Of a stretch of DNA of 54,557 bases, positions 25,696 to 34,402 are shown one piece after another. The DNA lies in the NCBI GenBank assembly GCA_020540725.1, contig JAJBSL010000017.1, positions 1-54,557 of the forward strand. The letters are read 5' to 3'. Every line of letters starts with the position of its first letter. The first letter of the stretch is position 1. Below the pieces are notes generated by a model. That model made no database searches and was not told where the DNA came from. It was given only the letters and a program-made list of their open reading frames with translations. Both the position numbers and the translations under genes were made by a program. This DNA comes from Lachnospiraceae bacterium EP-SM-12S-S03 (GTDB lineage Bacteria > Bacillota > Clostridia > Lachnospirales > Lachnospiraceae).

Positions 25696-26691
25696 TTATG
25701 ATTCCTTTCCGAAAATTGCCGCCAGCACTGCGGAAAATACCGCCGCCACAGGCCATATGATCCAACTTCTTCCCCAATCCATCGTCCAGAAACTGTATGC
25801 CAGATAAATAGCTACAATCAGAGGCCAGTAAATCGCTTCCCATTTACTGTTTTTCTTTGCCGCTGTCTTTTTCTTCACTGTATAATCATTTTCCTGTAAA
25901 AGCTTATCGTAACAAAGTCTTACCGTCATTACACGTATCAATATATGAACAGCCACGGATACAATTACTAAAAGTCCTGCAAGACACCACATAATTACAA
26001 TATCTTCTGCACGTAATGCTGCCCCGGCGAACAGTGGCACCGCACTAAGAATACAAAGCGTTACTCCAGCTAAAATTCCTGTTATATATTTCTCTGTATG
26101 CGCCTGCTTTCTCTCTTTCACAATTCCGGCAACACCGTATTCCAACTCTATCAGTTCTTTCTCAAAGTATTGATACCGTTCCATTCGCATTCCAACCACA
26201 ATGAAAATAATGACTGCCAAAGCTACAATAAGAAGTAAAATAATCAATCCCATTCCGCCTGCCATATCTTCTGTAATCGGAATCCGTCCTGCCTCCGCAT
26301 ATACTCCTAGCAACAATAATACTACCGGAGACAAAATGCACATAGATACACCGATTGCTATCCTTTTTGCTGCATACGCACTATCTTCCATATAAGATGC
26401 CGCTTCTTCAAGTGAGACTCTTCTTACCGGTTCCCGGGAATCTGTTACAGATTCCTCCAACGTTTCTATCGCAAGAATTTCTTCCTGCTCTTCCATCTCC
26501 TCTTTCAATAAATAGTCTGTGCTCACGCCGAAAATCTGACTCAATAACAAAATTTTATTCAAATCAGGAATCGAAGTTCCGCTTTCCCATTTCGATACGG
26601 ATTGTCTGGATACATGCATCTGCTCCGCAAGTTCCTCCTGGGACCATCCGTTTTTCTTACGAAGCTGCATAATCTTCTCTGCTAAGATCAT
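25696..26691 (-). CDS. XRE-family regulator fused to a multi-helix membrane domain
   Basis: The 331-residue protein has an N-terminal XRE helix-turn-helix (about 5-60, [20 protein letters not shown]) of the Cro/C1 type. A linker and about six hydrophobic segments follow (for example near 115-135, 145-170, 205-250, and two near the C-terminus). Membrane-tethered XRE proteins of this build are common in Firmicutes and may sense envelope or membrane signals; targets are unknown. The ATG at 26691 has GGAGG 8 nt upstream. A 10-bp palindrome ACGATATCGT (26737-26746) lies in the upstream region and could be an autoregulatory site. It stands alone between nagB and topB. Confidence 0.85.
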   Translation of the reverse strand: MILAEKIMQLRKKNGWSQEELAEQMHVSRQSVSKWESGTSIPDLNKILLLSQIFGVSTDYLLKEEMEEQEEILAIETLEESVTDSREPVRRVSLEEAASYMEDSAYAAKRIAIGVSMCILSPVVLLLLGVYAEAGRIPITEDMAGGMGLIILLLIVALAVIIFIVVGMRMERYQYFEKELIELEYGVAGIVKERKQAHTEKYITGILAGVTLCILSAVPLFAGAALRAEDIVIMWCLAGLLVIVSVAVHILIRVMTVRLCYDKLLQENDYTVKKKTAAKKNSKWEAIYWPLIVAIYLAYSFWTMDWGRSWIIWPVAAVFSAVLAAIFGKES

Positions 26692-26851
26692 ATGATAAAC
26701 CTCCTTCATTTTCGCTTTCTATTCTCTGTCTTGTACACGATATCGTTATCATATTTATAGCAGACATTTCAATTACCTGCTACCAAGCAGACTTTGAACT
26801 TTGTCAACCGACAGTTGCAATGCCCATTTTACAAGGTTTTCCGGCTATCCT

Positions 26852-29020
26852 TTATAGTTTCAGCTTTGCAAATGCATCCGCGAATGCAGTGTTGACCGGC
26901 TCTTCTTTTTGCTGACGTAAATACTTCTGTACATCTTTTTTGCTGACTCCGGCACCTTCTTTTTCTCGTCTTTTCTTAAATGCAGACAATTTTTCTTTGT
27001 AACCGCATCCACATACGAACTGCTCTTCATCACCCTTCTTGATGATTTCCATCTTCTTGTGACACTGGGGACATCTTGCATTGGAAATGCGTGCGATAAC
27101 CTCTTTATGACCACACTCCCTATCCTGGCAAACTAACATTCTCGCCTGTTTACCATTGACCGACAGCATCGGTTTTCCACAAGCCGGACATTTCTTATTC
27201 GTTATATTATCATGACGGAATTTGCCGTCTCCCGTTTTGATCTCATCAATAAGATCAACAGTATATTCTTTGATTTCCTGAATAAATGTATCTTTCTGTA
27301 ATTTCCCTTTGGAAATGTTTGAAAGCTTCATCTCCCAGTCCGCCGTAAGTTCCGGCTTCTTCAGATCTCCCGGCACCAGTTCCAAAAGTTGTTTCCCCTT
27401 GGATGTAATATAAATCTCCTTGCCACGAAGTTCCATCAGAAATGAATGGAACAACTTATCGATAATGTCTGCTCTTGTTGCAACTGTTCCAAGTCCTCCG
27501 GTTTCACCAAGCGTTTTTGCTGCCTGCTTATCTTTGGATTCCATATATTTCACCGGATTCTCCATAGCCGACAATAAAGTAGCTTCATTAAAATGTGCCG
27601 GCGGCTTTGTCTTACCTGTTGTCACATGAATCTGTCGAATTGGAAGTCGGCTTCCTTTCTGTATATCCGGAAGCGCCTGCTCGGATAATCCTTCCTCTCC
27701 ATCTGCCTCCTCGTATTCATACACTGCCTTCCAGCCCATTTCCTTCACAATTTTTCCTTTTGCCGCAAATATTTCTCCTTCCACCGTTCCATGAAGTATT
27801 GTCTGCTCATACTCAAACGGCGGATAAAGTACACTAAGAAATCTTCGCACAACGAGATCATAAATCTTACGTTCTTCATTCGTCATATGGTCAAGTTGTA
27901 CATACTGTTCCGTTGGAATGATTGCATGATGGTCACTGACTTTCTTATCATCCACAAATGATTTATTTACTTTCAAAGTCTTCATGATCAAACTTCCTGC
28001 CAGTTTCTTGTACGGTCCGACTCCACATGCTTTCAGACGATCCTTGATCGTATCCACTACATCCGTTCCGATATATTTGGAGTCTGTTCTCGGATATGTC
28101 AATACCTTATGATTTTCATAAAGTCTCTGCATAATATTCAGTGTTTCTTTTGCCGAAAAACCAAAGCGTTTGTTGGCATCTCTTTGTAGCTCTGTCAAAT
28201 CATATAATCCTGGCGCAAAAGATTTTTTCGAAGACTTTTCCACATTTTCTACTATAATTTCTTCTGTTTTCAACTTCTGTTCAATTTTTTCTATCCGCTC
28301 TTTAGAAAATGTACGATAACTTCCAGACTTCTTGTCCTTCCACGTCCATTTCACATTTCCCGCCTGCATAACAATCCCATAATATTCTTCCGGTTTGAAT
28401 GTCCGAATCTCCTCTTCTCTTTTTGCAATCATAGCAAGTGTCGGGGTCTGTACACGCCCACAGGAGAGCTGTGCATTGTGTTTACATGTCAGCGCTCTTG
28501 TAGCATTGATTCCTACAAACCAGTCTGCCTCCGCCCTTGAAACTGCTGCTGCATACAGGTCATTATATTTCCGTCCATCCACAAGCTTTGCAAATCCTTC
28601 CTTAATCGCCTTATCCGTCACAGAAGAAATCCAAAGACGCTTAATCGGCTTATGGCAGTTTGCTTTCTCAAGAATCCATCTTGCAACAAGCTCCCCTTCT
28701 CGTCCGGCATCCGTGGCAATGATGACTTCTCCTACATCTTTACGGAAAAGTTGTGCTTTCACCGCATTGTACTGTTTCGCCGTCTTCTTGATCACAACAA
28801 GTTCCATTTTTTTTGGCATCATCGGAAGTACTTCCATGCTCCATTCTTTCCATTTTTTGTCATACCCTTCCGGATCTGCCAAAGTCACAAGGTGCCCCAA
28901 TGCCCAGGTCACAATATACTGACTCCCTTCGATAGCTCCCGCTATATTTTTGTTACATTTTAATACCCGTGCTATATCCCTTGCCACAGATGGTTTTTCC
29001 GCAATTACTAATGATTTCAT
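26852..29020 (-). CDS. topB: DNA topoisomerase III (type IA)
   Basis: The 722-residue type IA topoisomerase has a Toprim domain (Glu 8 in VIAEKPS, and DAGREGE about 104-110), the active-site tyrosine in TYPRTDS (Tyr about 309) and a C-terminal zinc-ribbon region (CPACGK, CQDRECGHK, CPQCHK, CGCG). It cuts and passes single strands to resolve recombination and replication intermediates. TopB is chromosomal here; related copies also ride on conjugative elements, but no conjugation genes are nearby. The start is preceded by AAGGAAA 7 nt upstream. Confidence 0.93.
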   Translation of the reverse strand: MKSLVIAEKPSVARDIARVLKCNKNIAGAIEGSQYIVTWALGHLVTLADPEGYDKKWKEWSMEVLPMMPKKMELVVIKKTAKQYNAVKAQLFRKDVGEVIIATDAGREGELVARWILEKANCHKPIKRLWISSVTDKAIKEGFAKLVDGRKYNDLYAAAVSRAEADWFVGINATRALTCKHNAQLSCGRVQTPTLAMIAKREEEIRTFKPEEYYGIVMQAGNVKWTWKDKKSGSYRTFSKERIEKIEQKLKTEEIIVENVEKSSKKSFAPGLYDLTELQRDANKRFGFSAKETLNIMQRLYENHKVLTYPRTDSKYIGTDVVDTIKDRLKACGVGPYKKLAGSLIMKTLKVNKSFVDDKKVSDHHAIIPTEQYVQLDHMTNEERKIYDLVVRRFLSVLYPPFEYEQTILHGTVEGEIFAAKGKIVKEMGWKAVYEYEEADGEEGLSEQALPDIQKGSRLPIRQIHVTTGKTKPPAHFNEATLLSAMENPVKYMESKDKQAAKTLGETGGLGTVATRADIIDKLFHSFLMELRGKEIYITSKGKQLLELVPGDLKKPELTADWEMKLSNISKGKLQKDTFIQEIKEYTVDLIDEIKTGDGKFRHDNITNKKCPACGKPMLSVNGKQARMLVCQDRECGHKEVIARISNARCPQCHKKMEIIKKGDEEQFVCGCGYKEKLSAFKKRREKEGAGVSKKDVQKYLRQQKEEPVNTAFADAFAKLKL

Positions 29021-29125
29021 ATTTTTGTTTCCTTATTTTCTATATATTTTTTCATCGTTTCTCTGTCTGATCTACATTTTAATATTCTAAATACTTGATG
29101 TGAATAAAATTCTAATTCAATATTT

Positions 29126-29608
29126 CTATACCTCATACTGATATGCAATTCTAGGACTTCCATCTCCCATATATACAATGCCGCATTTTTGGAATCCTGC
29201 CCTTTCTATCAAATGCTGCATTGTCTTATTGTCTTCATGTGTATCAATTCGAAGATTCTCAATCTGCTCTTTGGCAAAATCAACCGCTTCCTGAAACACC
29301 CCTTTTACCTTTCCATTTCCTGCAATGCGATGAATCGTTCCATACGGCTTATCATTCAGCCACTGTCCGTTTTCAATATAACAATAATTCGGGTCGTTTC
29401 CAATTACAAAAGCAAAAACACCATAGATCATCTCATCATTGCAGCAAACATAAAGCTGGCTTTTATCGATATCTTCCTGAAAGTCTTCCTGTCCCGGGTA
29501 AACCCCTGCCCATTGCGTTACATTTCCACTTTCTTTCATATACTGCTTCGCTATTTTTACAATTGCAAGAATATCTTCCATATCTTTTTTATCCGCCAAT
29601 CGTATCAT
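29126..29608 (-). CDS. GNAT-family N-acetyltransferase
   Basis: The 160-residue protein has the GNAT fold pattern: an N-terminal IRLADKKDMEDILAI strand-helix, a central beta region, the RIAGNGKVKGV acetyl-CoA-binding turn (about 94-104, the R/QxxGxG/A type), and a C-terminal strand-helix with NKTMQHLIERAGF. The acceptor substrate is not predictable. Its promoter lies at 29655-29683. It is a single gene between topB and yitT. Confidence 0.85.
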   Translation of the reverse strand: MIRLADKKDMEDILAIVKIAKQYMKESGNVTQWAGVYPGQEDFQEDIDKSQLYVCCNDEMIYGVFAFVIGNDPNYCYIENGQWLNDKPYGTIHRIAGNGKVKGVFQEAVDFAKEQIENLRIDTHEDNKTMQHLIERAGFQKCGIVYMGDGSPRIAYQYEV

Positions 29609-29654
29609 TTTATTTTCTCCTCCAAGCCTTCTTCCAAAACTCTCTTATCTTTTC

Positions 29655-29683
29655 TTTATAAGTTATTTTATCGAATCTGTCAA
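29655..29683 (-). promoter_or_regulatory. Promoter of the GNAT gene
   Basis: TTGACA and TATAAA (minus strand) are 17 nt apart. Just upstream, at 29707-29739, an imperfect hairpin (AGTGTT / AACACT arms) follows the yitT gene; it lacks a T-run and is a weak terminator at best. Confidence 0.75.
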
Positions 29684-29749
29684 CAAAGTACATATCAAAT
29701 TGGCACGGAAGTGTTCGGAATAATTTTCCAAACACTCCCTGTCTGTTAT

Positions 29750-30451
29750 TTATTCATTCTTTTCGACAAGATTCCCTTTCAGCCTGTCCGAGATTCCTGT
29801 ACGGATTCGATTTAACAGATTACCCATGTGAAAACTTTGTATGCAATCAATCAGATATGAGGAAACCGTAACCGTAATGATAGAGAACACGATCTTTGAA
29901 AAACGAATGTACGTCAGTGAAAGTCCTAATACAACAAGATCCGTAAAAAGATATGAACGGGATAGCCGACAATGGGTAAGTTTGGAAATAGTGAGAGCCA
30001 ATGCATCATCTCCTCCTCCCGATCCACCTTGCCGGACAATGATACCTATGCCAATTCCAACAAAAATTCCTCCACTAATAGCTGCTAACAAAGGATAAGC
30101 CGACAAGTCTGGCAGCATTGGAGGAAACAGTTCCCAAACTTTATAGAAAAGTGACACACTTAAAGTTGAAATAATTGATATTTTAATAAACCTTCCACCC
30201 AAGTACTTAAATGCCAGCACATAACAAATAATATCTAATACCGGCGTGATATAGGCAGGCGAAACGCCAAGCCAATGTTCCACCAGAAGCATCATTCCAA
30301 TGACTCCACCTTCTGTAATTCCGGTTCGCTGATGAATATTATGTATCCCAAACGAACAGATTAAAGCCCCAATCATGATCCAAATTATTTTTCGCAAAGA
30401 CAACCCTTCCGTTATTCTCTGACAACAAGCAACAATTTTATGTTTTAACAT
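29750..30451 (-). CDS. YitT-family membrane protein lacking the usual C-terminal domain
   Basis: The 233-residue protein has about five to six hydrophobic segments and the YitT features RTGITEGGVIGMMLL near the N-terminus and a Gly-rich RQGGSGGGDDALAL loop (about 139-152). Most YitT proteins are near 280 residues with a cytoplasmic DUF2179 domain at the C-terminus. That domain is missing here and a short basic tail replaces it. Function unknown, though transport is suspected. A promoter with a 19-bp spacer and dyad (30488-30518), together with the MerR gene just upstream, suggests MerR-activated expression. Confidence 0.83.
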   Translation of the reverse strand: MLKHKIVACCQRITEGLSLRKIIWIMIGALICSFGIHNIHQRTGITEGGVIGMMLLVEHWLGVSPAYITPVLDIICYVLAFKYLGGRFIKISIISTLSVSLFYKVWELFPPMLPDLSAYPLLAAISGGIFVGIGIGIIVRQGGSGGGDDALALTISKLTHCRLSRSYLFTDLVVLGLSLTYIRFSKIVFSIITVTVSSYLIDCIQSFHMGNLLNRIRTGISDRLKGNLVEKNE

Positions 30452-30487
30452 ATACGTTCTCTCCTATTCTTTACTTTCTGTAAAAAC

Positions 30488-30518
30488 AGTATAAACCATA
30501 TAGTAACTATAATGACAA
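30488..30518 (-). promoter_or_regulatory. MerR-type promoter and operator of yitT
   Basis: TTGTCA (30513-30518) and TATACT (30488-30493) on the minus strand are 19 nt apart. The spacer contains the perfect dyad TATAGT-T-ACTATA (30499-30511). This is the second MerR-type promoter in the window, here beside the MerR gene at 30600-31430. Confidence 0.75.
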
Positions 30519-30540
30519 GAGGGAAAATTTGAAACATGCA

Positions 30541-30580
30541 AAAATCGACGAAAAGTTCTTTCCAGACTTCCGTCGATTTT
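30541..30580 (-). terminator. Terminator after the second MerR gene
   Basis: Perfect 10-bp arms (AAAATCGACG / CGTCGATTTT) with a 20-nt loop and flanking A/T tracts. It isolates the MerR gene from the yitT promoter. Confidence 0.8.
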
Positions 30581-30599
30581 TATAAACAATGTACTTTAT

Positions 30600-31430
30600 T
30601 TAACCATCCGATTTTTTTATATAAAACATAATTTTTGTGATGTACTCGTTTTCATCGTGAGTTGTGATGTAGTCATTGATACAGAACTCATAGGAATCAG
30701 ATATGATCTGCAGGGAATGTAATCTACAATAATCTAGGATTTTTTGATAAGAACGGCCAATCGACAAATAATCCCCCACGTGATAGATGCTTACACACTC
30801 CCCGGCAGGCAAACACTTGATGTTGCCCTCCTGATTCGTTTCTTCAATTGGAAGAAACGCAAATGTAGCTTCTGTAAATCGCTCTTTCAGAATATGTTCA
30901 AGAGGGACAATCACACCACATTGGAAAAAGATTGGCAATTCATTCTGAAAAGAATCCGCAAAACATTTTTTCGTCGCAATACTAATTTCTCTCGAACCGT
31001 ATGGCTTTTCCACTTCACCGACCAAAATATGCTGTTCATTCGTTTTCTCAATAAAAACTTCATTTTCCTTATCCCGGTATATTTTCGTATCCTCCATTTG
31101 CGTGCATCGGTGCAATAGTCGGTTACGGATCAAGCGTAGTTCTTGAATCTGACGTTCAATAGCTGTAACTTGTTTTCTCATAGCGATCAGACTGCTGTCA
31201 ATATTATAATGTTGCATATGCTCTCGGATTTCCGCCAGAGAAAAACCAATTTTTTTCATAATCAATATGGTATCCAAATAATCGATCTGCTGAGAACTGT
31301 AATAACGATACCCGTTATTCGGATCTACATAGGCAGGCCGAAACAATCCGATTTTATCGTAGAAGATCAAAGTCTGTTTGGATATATTCTGGTATTTCGA
31401 CAACTCGCCGATTGAAAACAGATTCTCCAT
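30600..31430 (-). CDS. MerR-family regulator with effector-binding domain (probable yitT activator)
   Basis: The 276-residue protein has the MerR DNA-binding domain (about 5-72, with FYDKIGLFRPAYV and GYRYYSSQQ). A coiled coil (about 80-110) and a C-terminal GyrI/BmrR-like ligand domain (about 120-272) follow. The inducer is unknown. The start has GGAGG about 6 nt upstream. The dyad in the overlong spacer of the yitT promoter, 80-110 nt beyond its stop, makes yitT its likely target. It lies 57 nt after pucR, so it may be expressed with that gene, linking it to the amidohydrolase cluster, or from an unrecognised promoter. Confidence 0.88.
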   Translation of the reverse strand: MENLFSIGELSKYQNISKQTLIFYDKIGLFRPAYVDPNNGYRYYSSQQIDYLDTILIMKKIGFSLAEIREHMQHYNIDSSLIAMRKQVTAIERQIQELRLIRNRLLHRCTQMEDTKIYRDKENEVFIEKTNEQHILVGEVEKPYGSREISIATKKCFADSFQNELPIFFQCGVIVPLEHILKERFTEATFAFLPIEETNQEGNIKCLPAGECVSIYHVGDYLSIGRSYQKILDYCRLHSLQIISDSYEFCINDYITTHDENEYITKIMFYIKKSDG

Positions 31431-31487
31431 ACTCTCCTCCTTGCACTATAACTCCTATATTCTTATCTCTATAAACATTGTCGGGAT

Positions 31488-33119
31488 TTACAACTCTAGA
31501 AACTGTAACAATATTTCCAGCTTGAGTCTCGACATATAAGAATCCCATTCAATCTGTAATATTGTATTCAGCTTATCAATACGCTTTCTTATGGTATTAA
31601 TATGAACATACATTTTCTCTGCCGTCACACTGAAATTCATGTTATTCTCCAAATAAATCTTTAATGTTCTAAGGAGTTCTATATTCTTCTCGTCTTTCAT
31701 AAGATTCCGGTATTCTAAAAGCATTTTATCCAACTCTTCATCCGGAATCTGAAGCCAGGTGAATGGTCCTATCGTCTCATAATCCCAAATTTTTCTCTCC
31801 GGATAAAGTTTTTTCCCCATTTTCATAATCTTTCCACATTTTTCCAATGCTTCCTTCAATTGGGATAACTTCTTTCCTTCTCTGAGAACTGCGAATTCCA
31901 GCTCCATGTCCGGGCATTTTTCGGTGATCTTATTATAAAAGTCTAAGATTCTCTCCTGAATGTCTTCCTTTTTATGCTTTTCTGACTCCCAAATCTCTGC
32001 CAAAATCACTCCTGCATTTTCATCAAGAAATGCTATTTTTGAGTTTTTGGATATGCTGCTGCTTTGAAAAACAGTAATATACATTTCTCGCTTATCTCTT
32101 GCACTGATCTGCTCATTTTTCTGATGAAATAAAATACAGACATAGCGGGTATTCATGGAAATGCCCTGCTGGCTTGCCTGGTAAAGAAGACGTTCTTCAT
32201 CCTCACCTGTGGAATGCATGGCAAGTAATACAAGGTTCTCAATTCCCATATTCCCGATGCTTTGGGCAATCACAATCTGCTCATATATAGCCTGAAGCAG
32301 AAGATAAGCGATACGGATCGAGTATTCGTCATAATAATCCAGAAATTCCCTGGATTCCATTACAACAAAATAAGCCTGAAGATTTCCTCCCGCACTGATC
32401 GGAATTAAAATCCAACTGACACGTGCTCCGTCTCTTTCTCTTTCGTTGCAAAGACGAATCCTCGTCATCTGGATATAATCACAAAGTGTATAACTGTTAT
32501 GATCAATCTGAGGATCCCAATAATCACTTTCCTTCAATCCATATCTCTCCGAAATCCTTTTAAAGTTCGCGGAACTATAGTATCCTTCCTGCTCTCCCAC
32601 ATCGTATAGAAATGCCGGAAAATCCATTTCCACTTCTACTGCCTGAAGTATCTTTTTAATTTTCTGAACTTTGTATGTTGTATCTCCTAAAGTAAGCGCA
32701 CCGTTCTTATGAATCTGAAACCGTCGGATCGTACGATTCATAACAATCGTATTCACCTGCTGCATCACTTCCATATATCCGATTTCAAACGGCATACTGA
32801 TCAGTGGGATCTGATACTGGTTAAAAAGTCTTATAATTTCTTCCGGTATCTGTGACAAATGTCTTCCCCGCTTAATCATCATCCCTGAAATCGTCTGCAT
32901 AAAACCTTCGTCAAACGCATTCTTTATGGAACCAGGCACCATAGAAATAGAATATCCGGAAGTGATAATCAGTTCTTTCCCCTTTGTCCACCGATACGCA
33001 TCAGGGGCATCCATGATCGCGATTCCTTGCACTTCCTTATGCAGTCCTTTCTCACCGGCCACAATGTAAAAGTCCTTAAAAAATTCCTGCTCTAATAAAG
33101 TCTTGATCGCAATTCCCAT
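31488..33119 (-). CDS. PucR-family transcriptional regulator
   Basis: The 543-residue protein has the N-terminal PucR domain (about 8-130, with GIAIMDAPDAYRWTKGKELIIT-like sequence), a long middle sensory region and the C-terminal PucR helix-turn-helix (about 485-540, FSVTAEKMYVHINTIRKR). Relatives control purine catabolism (Bacillus PucR) and amino-acid or peptide use (CdaR and AdeR types). It sits directly after the two amidohydrolases and transporter-like proteins, and a candidate promoter (33160-33188) could give separate expression. Control of that cluster is the simplest reading, possibly through the twin palindromes at 37317-37369. Confidence 0.88.
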   Translation of the reverse strand: MGIAIKTLLEQEFFKDFYIVAGEKGLHKEVQGIAIMDAPDAYRWTKGKELIITSGYSISMVPGSIKNAFDEGFMQTISGMMIKRGRHLSQIPEEIIRLFNQYQIPLISMPFEIGYMEVMQQVNTIVMNRTIRRFQIHKNGALTLGDTTYKVQKIKKILQAVEVEMDFPAFLYDVGEQEGYYSSANFKRISERYGLKESDYWDPQIDHNSYTLCDYIQMTRIRLCNERERDGARVSWILIPISAGGNLQAYFVVMESREFLDYYDEYSIRIAYLLLQAIYEQIVIAQSIGNMGIENLVLLAMHSTGEDEERLLYQASQQGISMNTRYVCILFHQKNEQISARDKREMYITVFQSSSISKNSKIAFLDENAGVILAEIWESEKHKKEDIQERILDFYNKITEKCPDMELEFAVLREGKKLSQLKEALEKCGKIMKMGKKLYPERKIWDYETIGPFTWLQIPDEELDKMLLEYRNLMKDEKNIELLRTLKIYLENNMNFSVTAEKMYVHINTIRKRIDKLNTILQIEWDSYMSRLKLEILLQFLEL

Positions 33120-33159
33120 GTTGCCCCTTCCTTTCCTTTTTCCTCTGTTATTTTTGCAA

Positions 33160-33188
33160 GTTTAACACTTTCTCTTATTTTTTGTCAA
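33160..33188 (-). promoter_or_regulatory. Candidate pucR promoter
   Basis: TTGACA and TTAAAC (minus strand) are 17 nt apart, about 40 nt before the pucR ATG. The -10 is imperfect. Confidence 0.5.
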
Positions 33189-33207
33189 GCTATTTCACGC
33201 TTTTCAA

Positions 33208-34380
33208 TTATGCGTGATTTTTCAGCCAATCCATTGCTGCCTTTGCATAAATAGCTGCTGCAGTCGGAAGGCATGTCTCATTAAACTTTGCATGTGGATT
33301 GTGGTGCCCTACCCACTCTTTCTCATCTTCTACACCGGCTCCGATAAAGAAATAACTTGCCGGAACCCTCTCTCCAAAATAGGAGAAATCCTCCGATCCC
33401 ATTACATGAAATGTTGGATATGCCTTAAGTTCCGGATCCAGTTCTTTCACAGAATGAATGATCTCTTCATTTAACTCCACGTCACATTTTACTGCCGGGA
33501 CATCATTCAGCACTTCAATCTCAAATTCCGAACGATACGTCTCAGCTACACTTTTTGTCACTTCATGAATACGACGAATTATGTACTCTCTGACCTCTGC
33601 TTTAAATGTTCTTAACGACCCTTCCAAAACTGCACGTTGTGGAATTACATTAAATGCACTTCCCGATTCAAAATGTCCAATCGTAAGAACCGCTTCTTCC
33701 ATTGCGGAAATTTCTCTCGCAATCAGTTCCTGCAACGCAAGATACACGTGTACTCCGGTGTTAATCGGATCGATGCCAAGCTCCGGTGTGGAACCATGAG
33801 TTCCCTTTCCCGTCAAAACAATTCGAAAACCATAAACCGATGTCATTGGGTATTCTCCATAAATGATTTTCTTATTTTCACTATTTGGAGCTACATGCAT
33901 TGCAAATGCAGCATCTACCTTCGGATTCTCCAAAACTCCTGCATCCAAAGCCGCCTTTGCCCCTTTAAATGTCTCTTCCGCCGATTGGAACAATAGCTTT
34001 ACTGTACCTTTCAGCTCACCTTCATGCTCTTTTAAAAGTTTTGCTGCTCCTAGAAGTGTCGTTGCATGCATATCATGTCCACAAGCATGCATACAACCAT
34101 TTTCCGATGCAAATGGCTCTCCTGACTCTTCTGTCACCGGCAGCCCATCCATATCGCTTCGAAGCATAAAGCATTTTTCACCGTTTCCGATCAAGGCAAC
34201 AATGCAAGAACAATCCTCGTACACCGTATAGTTAATTCCCATCTTCTCCAGTTCTTTTGCTACAAACTCCACTGTCTTCGGAAGGTGTAACCCAATCTCC
34301 GGCATTTGATGAAGAGCTCTTCTCCATTTGCTTAACTCCTGTTGAAGTGCATTTGCTTCTTTTAATAATTGGTTCTCCAT
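33208..34380 (-). CDS. M20-family amidohydrolase (AbgA / N-acyl amino acid hydrolase type)
   Basis: The 390-residue zinc peptidase has the metal and catalytic motifs MLRSDMDGLPVTE, HACGHDMH (Cys about 100, His about 102), FQSAEET (Glu pair about 134-135), and a later MGSEDFSYF. The layout matches the IAA-amino acid / N-acyl-L-amino acid / AbgA-type amidohydrolases that release amino acids from N-acylated or p-aminobenzoyl conjugates. I chose the ATG at 34380 (GGGG 8 nt upstream), which avoids overlap with the upstream gene. It is paired with an AbgB-like gene, suggesting a two-subunit or two-step hydrolase. The substrate is unknown. Confidence 0.9.
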   Translation of the reverse strand: MENQLLKEANALQQELSKWRRALHQMPEIGLHLPKTVEFVAKELEKMGINYTVYEDCSCIVALIGNGEKCFMLRSDMDGLPVTEESGEPFASENGCMHACGHDMHATTLLGAAKLLKEHEGELKGTVKLLFQSAEETFKGAKAALDAGVLENPKVDAAFAMHVAPNSENKKIIYGEYPMTSVYGFRIVLTGKGTHGSTPELGIDPINTGVHVYLALQELIAREISAMEEAVLTIGHFESGSAFNVIPQRAVLEGSLRTFKAEVREYIIRRIHEVTKSVAETYRSEFEIEVLNDVPAVKCDVELNEEIIHSVKELDPELKAYPTFHVMGSEDFSYFGERVPASYFFIGAGVEDEKEWVGHHNPHAKFNETCLPTAAAIYAKAAMDWLKNHA

Positions 34381-34402
34381 AACGCATTCCCCTTTCCACT
34401 TT

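Noticed and set aside
26852..29020. topB as a marker of an integrated conjugative element
   Set aside because: No relaxase, type IV secretion, integrase or attachment-site genes lie nearby. The surrounding genes are ordinary chromosomal ones.
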